Assembly: GCA_029780115.1 (NCBI GenBank)
Contig: JAKOZG010000004.1
Coordinates: forward strand, 374,607 to 438,606
Reading direction: 5' to 3'
DNA: 64,000 nucleotides
Origin: Thermotogota bacterium
GTDB taxonomy: Bacteria; Thermotogota; Thermotogae; Petrotogales; Petrotogaceae
Position 1 is the stretch's first letter. Each line of letters begins with the position of its first letter. A program made the translations under genes and the position numbers. Positions 17,508 to 25,794 of this stretch are shown here, piece after piece. Below the pieces are notes generated by a model that did no database searches, was not told the DNA's origin, and was given only the letters and a program-made list of their open reading frames with translations.

Positions 17508-18932
17508 TTAAAAAGATGATTCTTGATGTTGATACTCTTCTTTGAATTTTTCTTGCTGTTCATCTTCTTTTTCTTCTTCTATTTCCTTTAATGCTTTTCT
17601 AAATTGAACAATAAACATCGATACCGTTACAATTACGGCGATAGTATCGGAAACAGGTTCAGCCAGATAAACAGCCATTACTTTATTTTCAAAGAACAAA
17701 GGCAGAATGAATATCAAAGGAATAAGTAATATTACTTTTCTCAGAAGAGCTAAGAACAGGGATGTTTTGGCATTTCCTATAGCAATGAATGTTTGCTGAC
17801 AAGCTATTTGAGCCCCCATTAGCACCAAAGCAGCCATATAAATGCGCATGGCCCATGATGCAAACTCCTTTAAAGCTGGATCATTAGTGAACAACCCAGC
17901 AAATATGTGTGGGAATAACATGGCAAGTGCCCAAAAAACTACAGAGTAAATTAAACATACCATTAACAATAAATTGAAAGCTTTTTTAACACGTTCTGCT
18001 TTTTTTGCTCCGTAGTTATAGCTGATTATAGGTTGCGCTCCTTGAGTAAAACCCATGAGCGGAAACATTGCAAACATCATCAATGTAGATAGTATCGCCA
18101 TAGATCCAACTGCGATATCCCCTCCATATTTTAATAGGGAGGAATTGAAACTAAAAAATAGTATGCTTTCTGTAAACTGCATTATAAAAGGAGCCATTCC
18201 TAAAGATAAAATAGGAAAAACTACTTCTTTCTCTAATCTAAAATGTTCTTTTTTTAGACGTAAAACACTTTTTTCACTTCTAAGGAAAGTAACTACCCAA
18301 ATCGTTGAAACTGCTTGAGAAATAACAGTAGCAAGAGCAGCCCCTTGTACTCCCCAGTCAAAAGTATAAATGAATAAAGGATCTAATGCTATATTAAGGC
18401 CTGCACCAATTAGAACTGTATACATACCGGTTTTTGCAAATCCTTGAGCTGTAATAAAAGAATTCATACCAAGGGTTAATTGAACAAAGATTGTCCCTAA
18501 CAAGTAAATTTGCATGTAATTATAGGCATATTCAATTGTATTTTCACTGGCTCCAAACAAAAAAAGTAGTTGTCTATCAAAAATTAGACCAACCACAGTT
18601 AGTATGAGTGAGATAATTATTAGGAGTATGAAACTGTTACCCATAATCTTTTCCGCACCTTCAATATCTCCTTCGCCCATTTTTATTGATGCTCGAGGGG
18701 CTCCCCCCATAAAAATTAAAGCGGCAAAGGCTGAAATAGCGATGATAAGTGGATAACATACGCCTAGTCCCGTTAAAGCCAGAGCGCCTACTTCTGGCAT
18801 GTGTCCTATGTATATTCTATCAACTATGTTATACAGCATGTTAATAATCTGAGCAGCTATAGCTGGAAGTGTGAGTTTAAACATTAATTTTCCAATACTT
18901 TCGGTTCCTAGAAATTCATTATTTGCTACCAT
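17508..18932 (-). CDS. MATE-family multidrug/cation antiporter
   Basis: The protein is 474 residues from the ATG at 18930-18932, which follows GAAAGGAGGAATC; an upstream start at 18968 would bury this site. Twelve membrane helices in two similar halves are visible. Motifs near the start, such as PAIAAQIINMLYNIVDRIYIG, are typical of the MATE DinF/NorM-like branch. It exports drugs or metabolites using a Na+ or H+ gradient. The charged C-terminal tail is rich in E, K and Q (about 30 residues), longer than usual. Single gene with its own terminator. Confidence 0.93.
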   Translation of the reverse strand: MVANNEFLGTESIGKLMFKLTLPAIAAQIINMLYNIVDRIYIGHMPEVGALALTGLGVCYPLIIAISAFAALIFMGGAPRASIKMGEGDIEGAEKIMGNSFILLIIISLILTVVGLIFDRQLLFLFGASENTIEYAYNYMQIYLLGTIFVQLTLGMNSFITAQGFAKTGMYTVLIGAGLNIALDPLFIYTFDWGVQGAALATVISQAVSTIWVVTFLRSEKSVLRLKKEHFRLEKEVVFPILSLGMAPFIMQFTESILFFSFNSSLLKYGGDIAVGSMAILSTLMMFAMFPLMGFTQGAQPIISYNYGAKKAERVKKAFNLLLMVCLIYSVVFWALAMLFPHIFAGLFTNDPALKEFASWAMRIYMAALVLMGAQIACQQTFIAIGNAKTSLFLALLRKVILLIPLIFILPLFFENKVMAVYLAEPVSDTIAVIVTVSMFIVQFRKALKEIEEEKEDEQQEKFKEEYQHQESSF

Positions 18933-19338
18933 ATATTGATTCCTCCTTTCGGCTAATTTTATTTGCAATTCTAGAAATTTGACTTAACAACAATTGTAGA
19001 AATTAAGTTTTTTATTAGTTGTTTTTTCATTTCAAAAAGTGGTAGAATCAAAATTCTAGTTGCATATTTTATAATTTGGTGAGCATTAATATTTATTTTT
19101 GGTGTGATATATAGAGCAACCATTATCAATAATATCTTTATAAAATAAAATTGTTAATACAGGACAGTTAATAATTTGTGAAAATATAAGAGAAATTATC
19201 TATCGTGTAATCTTGATTTTATGATGGTTATCTGTAATCTTGAAGAACTATGAACGAATTTTGTAACAATAGTATGATAAAATAGTAAATTGCAGATTTA
19301 TTATAATTAAGATTCTTTTTTTGAAAGGAGATGAAAAT
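18933..19338. other. Divergent spacer, MATE gene and opine-dehydrogenase-like gene
   Basis: About 400 AT-rich bases without a gene. They include a 10-base direct repeat (GTAATCTTGA near 19206 and 19233) and an AT motif near 19256 that resembles ones near 17390 and 58660. Promoters for both flanking genes should be here, but I cannot place them with confidence. Confidence 0.4.
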
Positions 19339-20424
19339 ATGATTAAAATAACAGTGGTTGGTGCGGGAAATGGTGGACAAGCTTTAGCAGGATATCTCGC
19401 TATGAAGGGATTCGATGTTAGTCTTTTTAATAGATCAAGAAGAAGAATATATCCTATAATTCAGACTCGAAAAATAAAAATAGAAGGACCGGCTGTTGAA
19501 GGTGAATACAAAATTTCTTTTGCAACGACAAAGATAGATGAAGCGATGAAAGGCAGAAAACTAATAATGATTGTTGTTCCAGCTTTTGCTCATAAAGAAT
19601 TAGCAGAAAAGATGGCACCTTTTCTAGAAGACGGTCAGATAATTGTATTGAATCCTGGTAGAACAGGAGGCGCTCTAGAATTTTACAATGTTTTGAAAAA
19701 TAAAGGACTAAAAAAAGATGTAATCATAGCTGAAGCTCAAACCTTTATTTTTGCTTCTAGAATGTCCAATCCAGGTGTAACAAGAATTTTTAGAATAAAA
19801 AATGCTGTTCCTGTTTCGGCTTTACCTGCAACAAGAAATGATGAATTGGCTGAGACTTTATTGCAAGTTATGCCTGAGTTTGATATTGTTAAGAGCATTA
19901 TATATACTAGTTTTAATAATGTAGCTGTTGTTTTTCATCCTGCAACTTTGATTTTAAATTCAGCAAGAGTCGAAACAACTGCAGGAAGATTTGAGTTTTA
20001 TTTTGAAGGTATTTCCCCTTCTGTTGCGAAAGTTCTTGAAAAAATAGACGAAGAAAGATGCAATGTGATGAAACTTTTCAATGCTGAACCGATGACTGCA
20101 AAAGGATGGCTAAATTATGCTTATGATGTCGAAGGAAATACTTTATATGAAGCTATACGTAATAACGAAGGTTATAGAGGGATTTATGCACCCACGAGTT
20201 TAAATAATAGGTATCTTTTGGAAGATGTGCCTATGAGTTTAGTTCCAACTTCTTCATTTGGTAAGGAATTTGGTGTTGATACACCAATAATTGATTCTAT
20301 GATAAATATAGCTAATGTTATGTTAGATGGAGATTTTTGGAAGATCGGAAGAACTGTTGAAGACTTGGGTCTGAAAGGCAAAACAGTAGATGAAATAATA
20401 AAGTTTGTTGAGGAGGGTGAATAA
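19339..20424 (+). CDS. NAD(P)-dependent octopine/nopaline dehydrogenase family protein
   Basis: The 361-residue enzyme starts at the ATG at 19339 behind GAAAGGAGATG; a TTG at 19321 lies ahead of that site. The N-terminal Rossmann domain has GAGNGGQALAGYLAMKG. The C-terminal helical domain matches the octopine dehydrogenase family, with the histidine in VVFHPATLILNSAR. Known members reductively join a keto acid to an amino acid amine, or run the reverse reaction. The stop codon overlaps the next gene's start by a base, so the two proteins are probably made together. The actual substrate is unknown. Confidence 0.82.
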   Translation: MIKITVVGAGNGGQALAGYLAMKGFDVSLFNRSRRRIYPIIQTRKIKIEGPAVEGEYKISFATTKIDEAMKGRKLIMIVVPAFAHKELAEKMAPFLEDGQIIVLNPGRTGGALEFYNVLKNKGLKKDVIIAEAQTFIFASRMSNPGVTRIFRIKNAVPVSALPATRNDELAETLLQVMPEFDIVKSIIYTSFNNVAVVFHPATLILNSARVETTAGRFEFYFEGISPSVAKVLEKIDEERCNVMKLFNAEPMTAKGWLNYAYDVEGNTLYEAIRNNEGYRGIYAPTSLNNRYLLEDVPMSLVPTSSFGKEFGVDTPIIDSMINIANVMLDGDFWKIGRTVEDLGLKGKTVDEIIKFVEEGE

Positions 20425-22046
20425 TGAAAAAAATTTTGGCTGCTTCAATAGGAATAGATGTTCATATTGCTGGACTACTTAATTTTTTAGAGCTAGCAAG
20501 AAGAGAAGGTTATGAAGTAGTAAATTTAGGTGCTGCTGTACCTATAAATAAACTTATTGAAAGCATAGAAAAGGAAAAACCCGATATAGTAGCTATTAGT
20601 TATAGATTGGGAGCAGATGCCTTAACCAAACTTTTGGATGAATTTTTTCAAAAGGTAAAAGATATTGATAGATTTGAAAAAATAGATTTTATATTTGGAG
20701 GAACTGTTGAAACAGGACAGGTGGCAAGAGAGTATGGCATATTCAAAAAGATTTTCGATGGATCAGAAGAGGAAGAAGATGTAGTTCTATTTTTAAGGGG
20801 TCAAATGAAGTATGAAGAAAAGAAAAATTATCCAGCCAATTTGCCAGAAAGAATAGAATTTAAATTCCCATATCCTTTAATAAGGCATCACATAGGTTTA
20901 CAGACAATGCAGGAAACAATTGAAGAAATAAAAAAGTTAGCAGATTCGGAACTTTTGGATATTATTTCAATAGCGCCTGATCAAAACTGTCAACAATATT
21001 TTTTCGAACCAGACAAAATGGATCCAAATCAAGATGGTGCTGGCGGTGCTCCTATAAGATCTAAAGAAGATTTTGTAGATCTTTATCAAGCCAGTAGAAG
21101 AGGTAATTATCCCTTAGTTAGGTGCTATTCTGGTACTACTCACATAGTGGAATTTTCAAAACTTTTAAAACAAACTATTAATAATGCCTGGGCTGCCATT
21201 CCAATATTTTGGTATTCTGAACTAGATAAGCGTTCTGATAGAAAGCTATTGGAAGCAATAACTGAGAATATGCAAGGAATAAAATGGAATGAAGAAAATG
21301 AGGTGCCAGTTGAAGTAAATGATTCTCATCAATGGGAGTTGAGATACGCGCACGATAGTCTTGGCGTTGCAACCGCTTATTTGTCAGCGTATGTAGCTAA
21401 AAAGTTAGGAGTAGAATGGTACGTTCAACAGTATATGATGAACACTCCCCCAAATTTATCTCCTAAAATGGATATTGCAAAAGCTATTGCCAAATTAGAG
21501 TTGGTCGAGTCCTTAAAGGACGAAAGTTTTATTCCTTATAGGATGATTAGAACTGGGTTGCTATCATTTCCTGCTGATCCAAATAGTGGGATGGGTCAGC
21601 TTGTTTCTTCCATGTTCTATGCATCATATTTGAAACCACATATAATTCATGTTGTTTCTTATTGTGAAGCTATGAAACGAGCTACATCTAAAGAGATTTT
21701 GGAGAGTGTGAAAATGGTTAGAAGAGCTAATTCTTTAGCTTCAAAGGGTTTGCCAGATTTTGAAAGTGATCCTGAAATTAGGAACAGGGTAGATTTGTTA
21801 AAAGAGGAAGCAATGATAATAATTGAAAAGATAAAAGAGATCTCTTTTGATAAAAACGATCCTTTAACTGATCCGGAAACACTGTATATGGCGGTAAAGA
21901 TGGGAATATTAGATGCAGTTGGCTTACAGGGTAATAGTATTGCAAAAGGACAAATTAAAGTAGCGGTTATAAACGGAGCGTATGAAGCTGTTGACGATAA
22001 AGGAAATATTTTAAGAGAAAAAGAAAGATTAAGTAGAATAATGTAA
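20424..22046 (+). CDS. Cobalamin-binding protein, possible B12-dependent mutase
   Basis: This 540-residue protein has an N-terminal B12-binding domain with DxHxxG as D12, H14, G17, followed by S59 and an FGG near residue 93. In base-off/His-on B12 proteins the histidine binds cobalt. The remaining 400 residues are not familiar in detail, but motifs such as LVRCYSGTTHIVEFSK and the size suggest a TIM-barrel catalytic domain like the large subunit of glutamate mutase. It would be a natural fusion with B12 domain first. It is coupled to the dehydrogenase gene and ends at a strong terminator. The reaction is not known. Confidence 0.72.
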   Translation: MKKILAASIGIDVHIAGLLNFLELARREGYEVVNLGAAVPINKLIESIEKEKPDIVAISYRLGADALTKLLDEFFQKVKDIDRFEKIDFIFGGTVETGQVAREYGIFKKIFDGSEEEEDVVLFLRGQMKYEEKKNYPANLPERIEFKFPYPLIRHHIGLQTMQETIEEIKKLADSELLDIISIAPDQNCQQYFFEPDKMDPNQDGAGGAPIRSKEDFVDLYQASRRGNYPLVRCYSGTTHIVEFSKLLKQTINNAWAAIPIFWYSELDKRSDRKLLEAITENMQGIKWNEENEVPVEVNDSHQWELRYAHDSLGVATAYLSAYVAKKLGVEWYVQQYMMNTPPNLSPKMDIAKAIAKLELVESLKDESFIPYRMIRTGLLSFPADPNSGMGQLVSSMFYASYLKPHIIHVVSYCEAMKRATSKEILESVKMVRRANSLASKGLPDFESDPEIRNRVDLLKEEAMIIIEKIKEISFDKNDPLTDPETLYMAVKMGILDAVGLQGNSIAKGQIKVAVINGAYEAVDDKGNILREKERLSRIM

Positions 22047-22057
22047 ATTGACTTATA

Positions 22058-22108
22058 ATATAAAAAACATAGAGACAAATGAATTTTTGTCTCTATGTTT
22101 TTTATATT
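22058..22108. terminator. Bidirectional terminator
   Basis: A nearly perfect inverted repeat of about 20 bases has the core ACATAGAGACAAA / TTTTGTCTCTATGT and T runs on both strands. It separates the convergent B12 gene and the nucleotidyltransferase gene. Confidence 0.88.
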
Positions 22109-22111
22109 TAC

Positions 22112-23185
22112 TTATTTGGGAATTTGTATGTGACTATAATCTCCTAATATTAGTTTTATGGAATAAGGTCTTCTTTCTATTGAAATTATATTAGCATTTT
22201 CTCCAATAACTGATGATTCTATTCTTATTGGTATATTGATAATATTTGCGTCATTTAAAACTATACTATGTTCTATTTCTGATGAAGAAATGTAAACCCC
22301 ATCTCCGATACTTGTATAAGGACCAATGTATGAATTATTTATTGTAGTATTTTCCCCAATTATTACAGGTCCTCTTATTATAGAATTAATTATTATTGTA
22401 TTTTTTCCAATAATAACATTTCCTTGAATTGATGAGCCTTCTTTTATTTCTCCTTCTATTTGTATTTCTTTTAATTCGTTTAATATTTTCCTGTTAGCCT
22501 CTATTAAATCTTCAGGTTTACCTGTATCTTTCCACCATCCCTCTATTATGTGTGCACCAACGCTTTTAGTGTTGTCAATTAACCATTGAATGGCGTCAGT
22601 TATTTCGTACTCACCACGCCAAGAAAGAGTAATGTGATTAATGGCTTCGAATATGAGAGGTGTAAATATGTAAACACCCACTATTGCAAGGTTTGAGGGA
22701 GGAACCTTAGGTTTTTCAATAACTTTAACAATTTTTGAATCTTCTATTATAGCGATTCCAAATTCTGATGGGTTCTCTACAGGTGTAAGTAAGATATAAG
22801 ACTCATAATTGCTATTTTCAAATTGCTTAATGAAATTTCTAAGATCAAATTGAACTAAGTTATCGCCTAAGAACATTAAGAAATTTTCATCGTTTAAAAA
22901 ATCTTTTGATACTTTAACCGCGTGAGCTAGTCCTTGAGGTTTTTCTTGAATAATATAAGTTATTTTTACATCTAAAGAACTTCCATCACCTAATACTCTC
23001 TGAAATGCTTCAATATTTTCCGGGCTTACAACAATTCCTATATCTGAGATCCCGGCTTCTTTTATTTTTTCTATACTATACATTATAGTTGGTTTGTTTG
23101 CAATTGGAATCAAGGGCTTGGCATTTGTAAGGGTTAATGGTCGAAGCCTTGTACCTTTTCCTGCGCAAAGTATTAGAGCTTTCAT
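22112..23185 (-). CDS. Glucose-1-phosphate thymidylyltransferase-like sugar nucleotidyltransferase (long form)
   Basis: The 357-residue enzyme has the nucleotidyltransferase N-terminal domain, with LCAGKGTRLRPLT at 5-17 and FLGDNL around 105, and a C-terminal left-handed beta-helix with hexapeptide repeats from about 245. This is the long RmlA form found in bacteria and archaea. It would make dTDP-glucose or a related nucleotide sugar for envelope polysaccharide. No other rml genes are adjacent. The gene follows an AAAGGGGG site and lies about 50 bases downstream of hisS. Nucleotide specificity (dTTP or UTP) cannot be told by eye. Confidence 0.88.
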   Translation of the reverse strand: MKALILCAGKGTRLRPLTLTNAKPLIPIANKPTIMYSIEKIKEAGISDIGIVVSPENIEAFQRVLGDGSSLDVKITYIIQEKPQGLAHAVKVSKDFLNDENFLMFLGDNLVQFDLRNFIKQFENSNYESYILLTPVENPSEFGIAIIEDSKIVKVIEKPKVPPSNLAIVGVYIFTPLIFEAINHITLSWRGEYEITDAIQWLIDNTKSVGAHIIEGWWKDTGKPEDLIEANRKILNELKEIQIEGEIKEGSSIQGNVIIGKNTIIINSIIRGPVIIGENTTINNSYIGPYTSIGDGVYISSSEIEHSIVLNDANIINIPIRIESSVIGENANIISIERRPYSIKLILGDYSHIQIPK

Positions 23186-23236
23186 TATCTTTGTCCCCCT
23201 TTCTAAAAGTAATTTTTGTACGTAGAATTTTTATTT

Positions 23237-24505
23237 TTAAGAAAATTCTTTCAGTTTTTCTAAAACTAATTCTGTTACCCAGCTCCTTTGCACTTTTGTC
23301 TGTTCCCCTGTTTCCATGTTTCTTACTGTTACTACATCATCGACAACCTCTTCTTCTCCCATGATGATAGTAAGTTTTGCATTTAGTCGGTTGGCATGTT
23401 TAAGTTGACCGCTTAAATTTCTTTTTGATAAGTTTAAATAGGTTTTTATCTTATATTTTCTTAATTCTTTAGAGAGCTTTATACATTCTAATTCAGCTTG
23501 TTCACCTTGATAAGCAATATAAACATCAATTTGTGAAAAATTTTCGACTTCAATATGTTCTTTTTTAAGAGCCTCTATAATCCTTTCTATTCCTATAGCA
23601 AATCCTACCGCAGGTGTTTTAGGGCCACCAAGTTGCTCTACTAAATCGTCGTATCTTCCTCCTCCTGCAATAACGGCCTGCTCGCCCAAATCTAAATGTT
23701 CTACTTCGAAAGCAGTTTTTGAATAGTAATCTAAACCCCTAACTATTTTTGGATCTATTTCATATGGAACTTCAAATACATCTAAATATTTTTTTAAACT
23801 CTCAAAATGCTCTTTACTTTCATTGTCTAAATAATCTAGAATTGAAGGAGCGTTTGCTGCAACATCCTTGTCAATTTTACAATCAAGAAGTCTCAGAATA
23901 TTGGCGTTATAACGTCTTTGACAATCTTCACATAAGATAGGTAAAAAAGGGTTATAGTATTCTTTCAGAACTTTTTTATATTTTTCTCTACTTTTTGTTG
24001 TTCCTATAGAATTTATTTTTATCTTGAAATTTGTTAATTTTAGAGTTTTGAAGTATTCGTATAAAAAATCTATTAATTCAGCGTCAGCTAAAGGATAATC
24101 TGTGCCAAAAATTTCTGCACCAATCTGATAAAATTCCCTGTATCTACCTGATTGAGGTTTTTCATATCTGAACATTGGACCTATATAGAAGAACTTTTGC
24201 GGCGAGCCGAAGTTTATCATTGAATTTTCAATGTATGCTCTAACTACCGAAGCAGTTCCCTCTGGTCTTAAGGCTAAAATCCGTCCTTTTTTGTCTTCAA
24301 AAGTGTACATTTCTTTTTGGACTATATCTGTTTCTTGGCCTACTCCTCTACTAAAGAGTTCTTCACTTTCTATAATTGGAGTCCTTATTTCTCGAAAACC
24401 ATATTTTTCTAACATCTCTTTAGCTTTATTCTCAACATAATACCAGTAATCAATTTCTTCGCCGAATATATCTTTAGTTCCCTTTATTCTTTTGTAATTG
24501 CTCAA
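23237..24505 (-). CDS. hisS: Histidyl-tRNA synthetase
   Basis: The 422-residue class II synthetase starts with TTG at 24503-24505, behind AAGGAGGTCC. Motif 2 (FRYEKPQSGRYREFYQIGAE), the histidine-specific motif LDYYSKTAFEV and motif 3 (GFAIGIERI) are present. A C-terminal anticodon-binding domain follows (about 325-415). It charges tRNA-His in the cytoplasm. The length is normal. The nearest downstream gene is the sugar nucleotidyltransferase; no hisZ-type features are seen. Confidence 0.97.
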   Translation of the reverse strand: MSNYKRIKGTKDIFGEEIDYWYYVENKAKEMLEKYGFREIRTPIIESEELFSRGVGQETDIVQKEMYTFEDKKGRILALRPEGTASVVRAYIENSMINFGSPQKFFYIGPMFRYEKPQSGRYREFYQIGAEIFGTDYPLADAELIDFLYEYFKTLKLTNFKIKINSIGTTKSREKYKKVLKEYYNPFLPILCEDCQRRYNANILRLLDCKIDKDVAANAPSILDYLDNESKEHFESLKKYLDVFEVPYEIDPKIVRGLDYYSKTAFEVEHLDLGEQAVIAGGGRYDDLVEQLGGPKTPAVGFAIGIERIIEALKKEHIEVENFSQIDVYIAYQGEQAELECIKLSKELRKYKIKTYLNLSKRNLSGQLKHANRLNAKLTIIMGEEEVVDDVVTVRNMETGEQTKVQRSWVTELVLEKLKEFS

Positions 24506-24807
24506 AACAGGGACCTCCTTATCGTTGTTTGTTTGAAATCTTTTTGAACATTCATAAATTTATGTAGGTTGTATAGATTAATATTTTATAAAAATAAATA
24601 CTCTTTTTTCTTGAAATTATATTTGATTTTTTTTACAATATATTTTTTTATTTTAATAAAAGCAATAGAATAAATGTTGCAGTTGAATACACTTGGACTA
24701 GAAATACTTTTTATTAAATAACAGATAGTGTTTAAAAACATTGCACGACGAGAAATTTTTTTATTATTGAAAAATAATACATTATTCATAACTATTTTAT
24801 CACAAAA
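24506..24807. other. AT-rich spacer upstream of hisS
   Basis: About 300 bases of very AT-rich DNA (near 80 percent AT). Short open frames here have no ribosome sites and biased, low-complexity products. It should contain the hisS promoter, but no clear -10/-35 pair stands out. Confidence 0.4.
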
Positions 24808-24839
24808 AATTAAGAGAGAGCCAAAGCTCTCTCTTAATT
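24808..24839 (-). terminator. Terminator of the rpmE/S1-domain transcript
   Basis: A 14-base stem (AATTAAGAGAGAGC / GCTCTCTCTTAATT) with a 4-base loop is followed on the minus strand by TTTTTTGTG. It lies about 40 bases beyond the stop of the S1-domain gene. Confidence 0.85.
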
Positions 24840-24880
24840 ATATGCTGTATGTAAAGTTTAAACTATATAAAATGTTCCTT

Positions 24881-25258
24881 TTATCTTTTTCTTATGTTTC
24901 TTTTTTTGTCTAAGTGTTTTCGATATTCGGAGATTTTTTTATCACTTTCTTTTAAGTATTGGCTTAGTTTCTTTTCAAAATTTTGAGTGTTGTTTACTGA
25001 CTCATCAACAAGTTCGTCGCTGTTTTCTTTTAACGACAGTTCATATTTTCCATCTTTCGTTTTTCCGATAATTTTACCTTCAACTTCTTGACCAACAGAT
25101 AAAAAATCAGAAATTTCTTTCACATATTTTTTGGATATTTTGGAAATATGTACGAATCCTTCTTCTTTGTTTTCTAACTCTACAAAAGCACCGAACTTTT
25201 TGATATCAACCACTTTCGCTCTTACTGTATCTCCTATTGCTAAGCTTTCATTTACCAC
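24881..25258 (-). CDS. S1 RNA-binding domain protein (YugI/GSP13-like)
   Basis: A single S1 domain occupies residues 8-75 (GDTVRAKVVDIKKFGAFVEL, EGFVHISKIS). A highly charged lysine-rich tail of about 50 residues ends in KKRNIRKR. Total length is 125. Small S1 proteins of this type bind RNA and often associate with ribosomes. The start is GTG at 25256-25258, with GCAAGG eight bases ahead as the only ribosome site. It is preceded by a GC-rich structured region and, beyond that, by rpmE. The operon layout suggests RNA-level control, perhaps by the protein itself; that part is inference. Confidence 0.85.
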   Translation of the reverse strand: MVNESLAIGDTVRAKVVDIKKFGAFVELENKEEGFVHISKISKKYVKEISDFLSVGQEVEGKIIGKTKDGKYELSLKENSDELVDESVNNTQNFEKKLSQYLKESDKKISEYRKHLDKKRNIRKR

Positions 25259-25490
25259 ACTTAATACCTTGCCCTTGTCTCTCTACCACGAAAACCTTGC
25301 TAAGCCGTGATATCACCTTTATAAAAGGTGGCCTGGGTCCCGGCGCTGGTCTTCACCTCCAAATTTTTTCTATTTCGGTCAGATATTGGCATTTTCCACC
25401 AATAGCAAGGTCTGACCGCGTAAGGCTTTTTAGTTTTTTGTTTCATATAGTTTTTCCGCTTACGAATCCCCCCTAAATAAAGTTATTTAG
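25259..25490 (-). ncRNA. GC-rich structured leader or small RNA between rpmE and the S1-domain gene
   Basis: The stretch at 25270-25360 is above 50 percent GC by rough count, against about 30 percent around it. On the minus strand I see four elements. First, stem CGTAAG/CTTACG (25419-25424 with 25459-25464). Second, an 8-base stem CGGTCAGA/TCTGACCG plus inner stem TATTGG/CCAATA (25376-25418), with a CCTTGC bulge at 25405-25410. Third, hairpin CACCTTT/AAAGGTG (25314-25330). Fourth, two GCAAGG copies (25295-25300 and 25267-25272) that could each pair with the bulge; the second is the ribosome site of the S1 gene. It matches no riboswitch, tmRNA, SRP or RNase P signature I know. Confidence 0.6.
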
Positions 25491-25494
25491 TACT

Positions 25495-25716
25495 TTAATT
25501 TTCATTTTCAAAAAAATCTTTATACCTATTTTTAAATTTCTGAACTCTACCTTCAGTGTCTATGATTTGAGCCCCCATGTCTCCTTTGTAGAAGGGATGA
25601 CATCGAGAACATACCTCTAATCTGAAGTTATCCACAGTAGTATAAAGAGTATGTTCGGCACCACAAGCACATTTTACAGTAATAAGCTTCAATTCTGGAT
25701 GGATTCCTTGTTTCAA
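25495..25716 (-). CDS. rpmE: 50S ribosomal protein L31 (zinc-binding type)
   Basis: The 73-residue protein starts at TTG (25714-25716), six bases after GAGGTG, giving the canonical [10 protein letters not shown] terminus; a GTG three codons upstream overlaps the ribosome site. Four cysteines (C16, C18, C36, C39) form the zinc ribbon of the C+ type of L31. It joins the large subunit at the central protuberance. A near-consensus promoter lies 36 bases upstream, and the structured region and the S1-domain gene follow with no terminator between. Confidence 0.96.
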   Translation of the reverse strand: MKQGIHPELKLITVKCACGAEHTLYTTVDNFRLEVCSRCHPFYKGDMGAQIIDTEGRVQKFKNRYKDFFENEN

Positions 25717-25752
25717 TTTTAACACCTCTTAAGTTTATTTTCTTGTCATTTG

Positions 25753-25782
25753 ATTATACCATAATTATCTAATATCTGTCAA
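25753..25782 (-). promoter_or_regulatory. Strong sigma-70-type promoter of rpmE
   Basis: On the minus strand TTGACA (25777-25782) and TATAAT (25753-25758) are perfect consensus boxes with an 18-base spacer, starting transcription about 30 bases before rpmE. Confidence 0.88.
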
Positions 25783-25794
25783 ACTAGATTTTTT

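Noticed and set aside
24586-24913. Short frames of 60-67 residues in the spacer between hisS and the S1-domain gene
   Set aside because: They have low-complexity K/I/F/N-rich products with no ribosome sites and cross the terminator at 24808.
25298-25443. A 48-codon minus-strand frame starting MKQKTKKPYAV inside the structured block
   Set aside because: No ribosome site stands before its ATG, the product resembles nothing I know, and the pattern of stems explains the raised GC better. Conservation at the protein level would reopen it.
25237-25476. 79-residue plus-strand frame opposite the structured RNA block
   Set aside because: No ribosome site, and it lies antisense to the leader and the start of the S1-domain gene.
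25259-25490. Cobalamin riboswitch, tmRNA, SRP RNA or RNase P RNA as identity of the structured block
   Set aside because: A GGTGAAGACC...GGACCC...GCCACC run faintly recalls the B12 core, but the B12 box is missing and the downstream gene is unrelated. The tmRNA tag region, the SRP domain IV loop and the RNase P P4 sequences are all absent.
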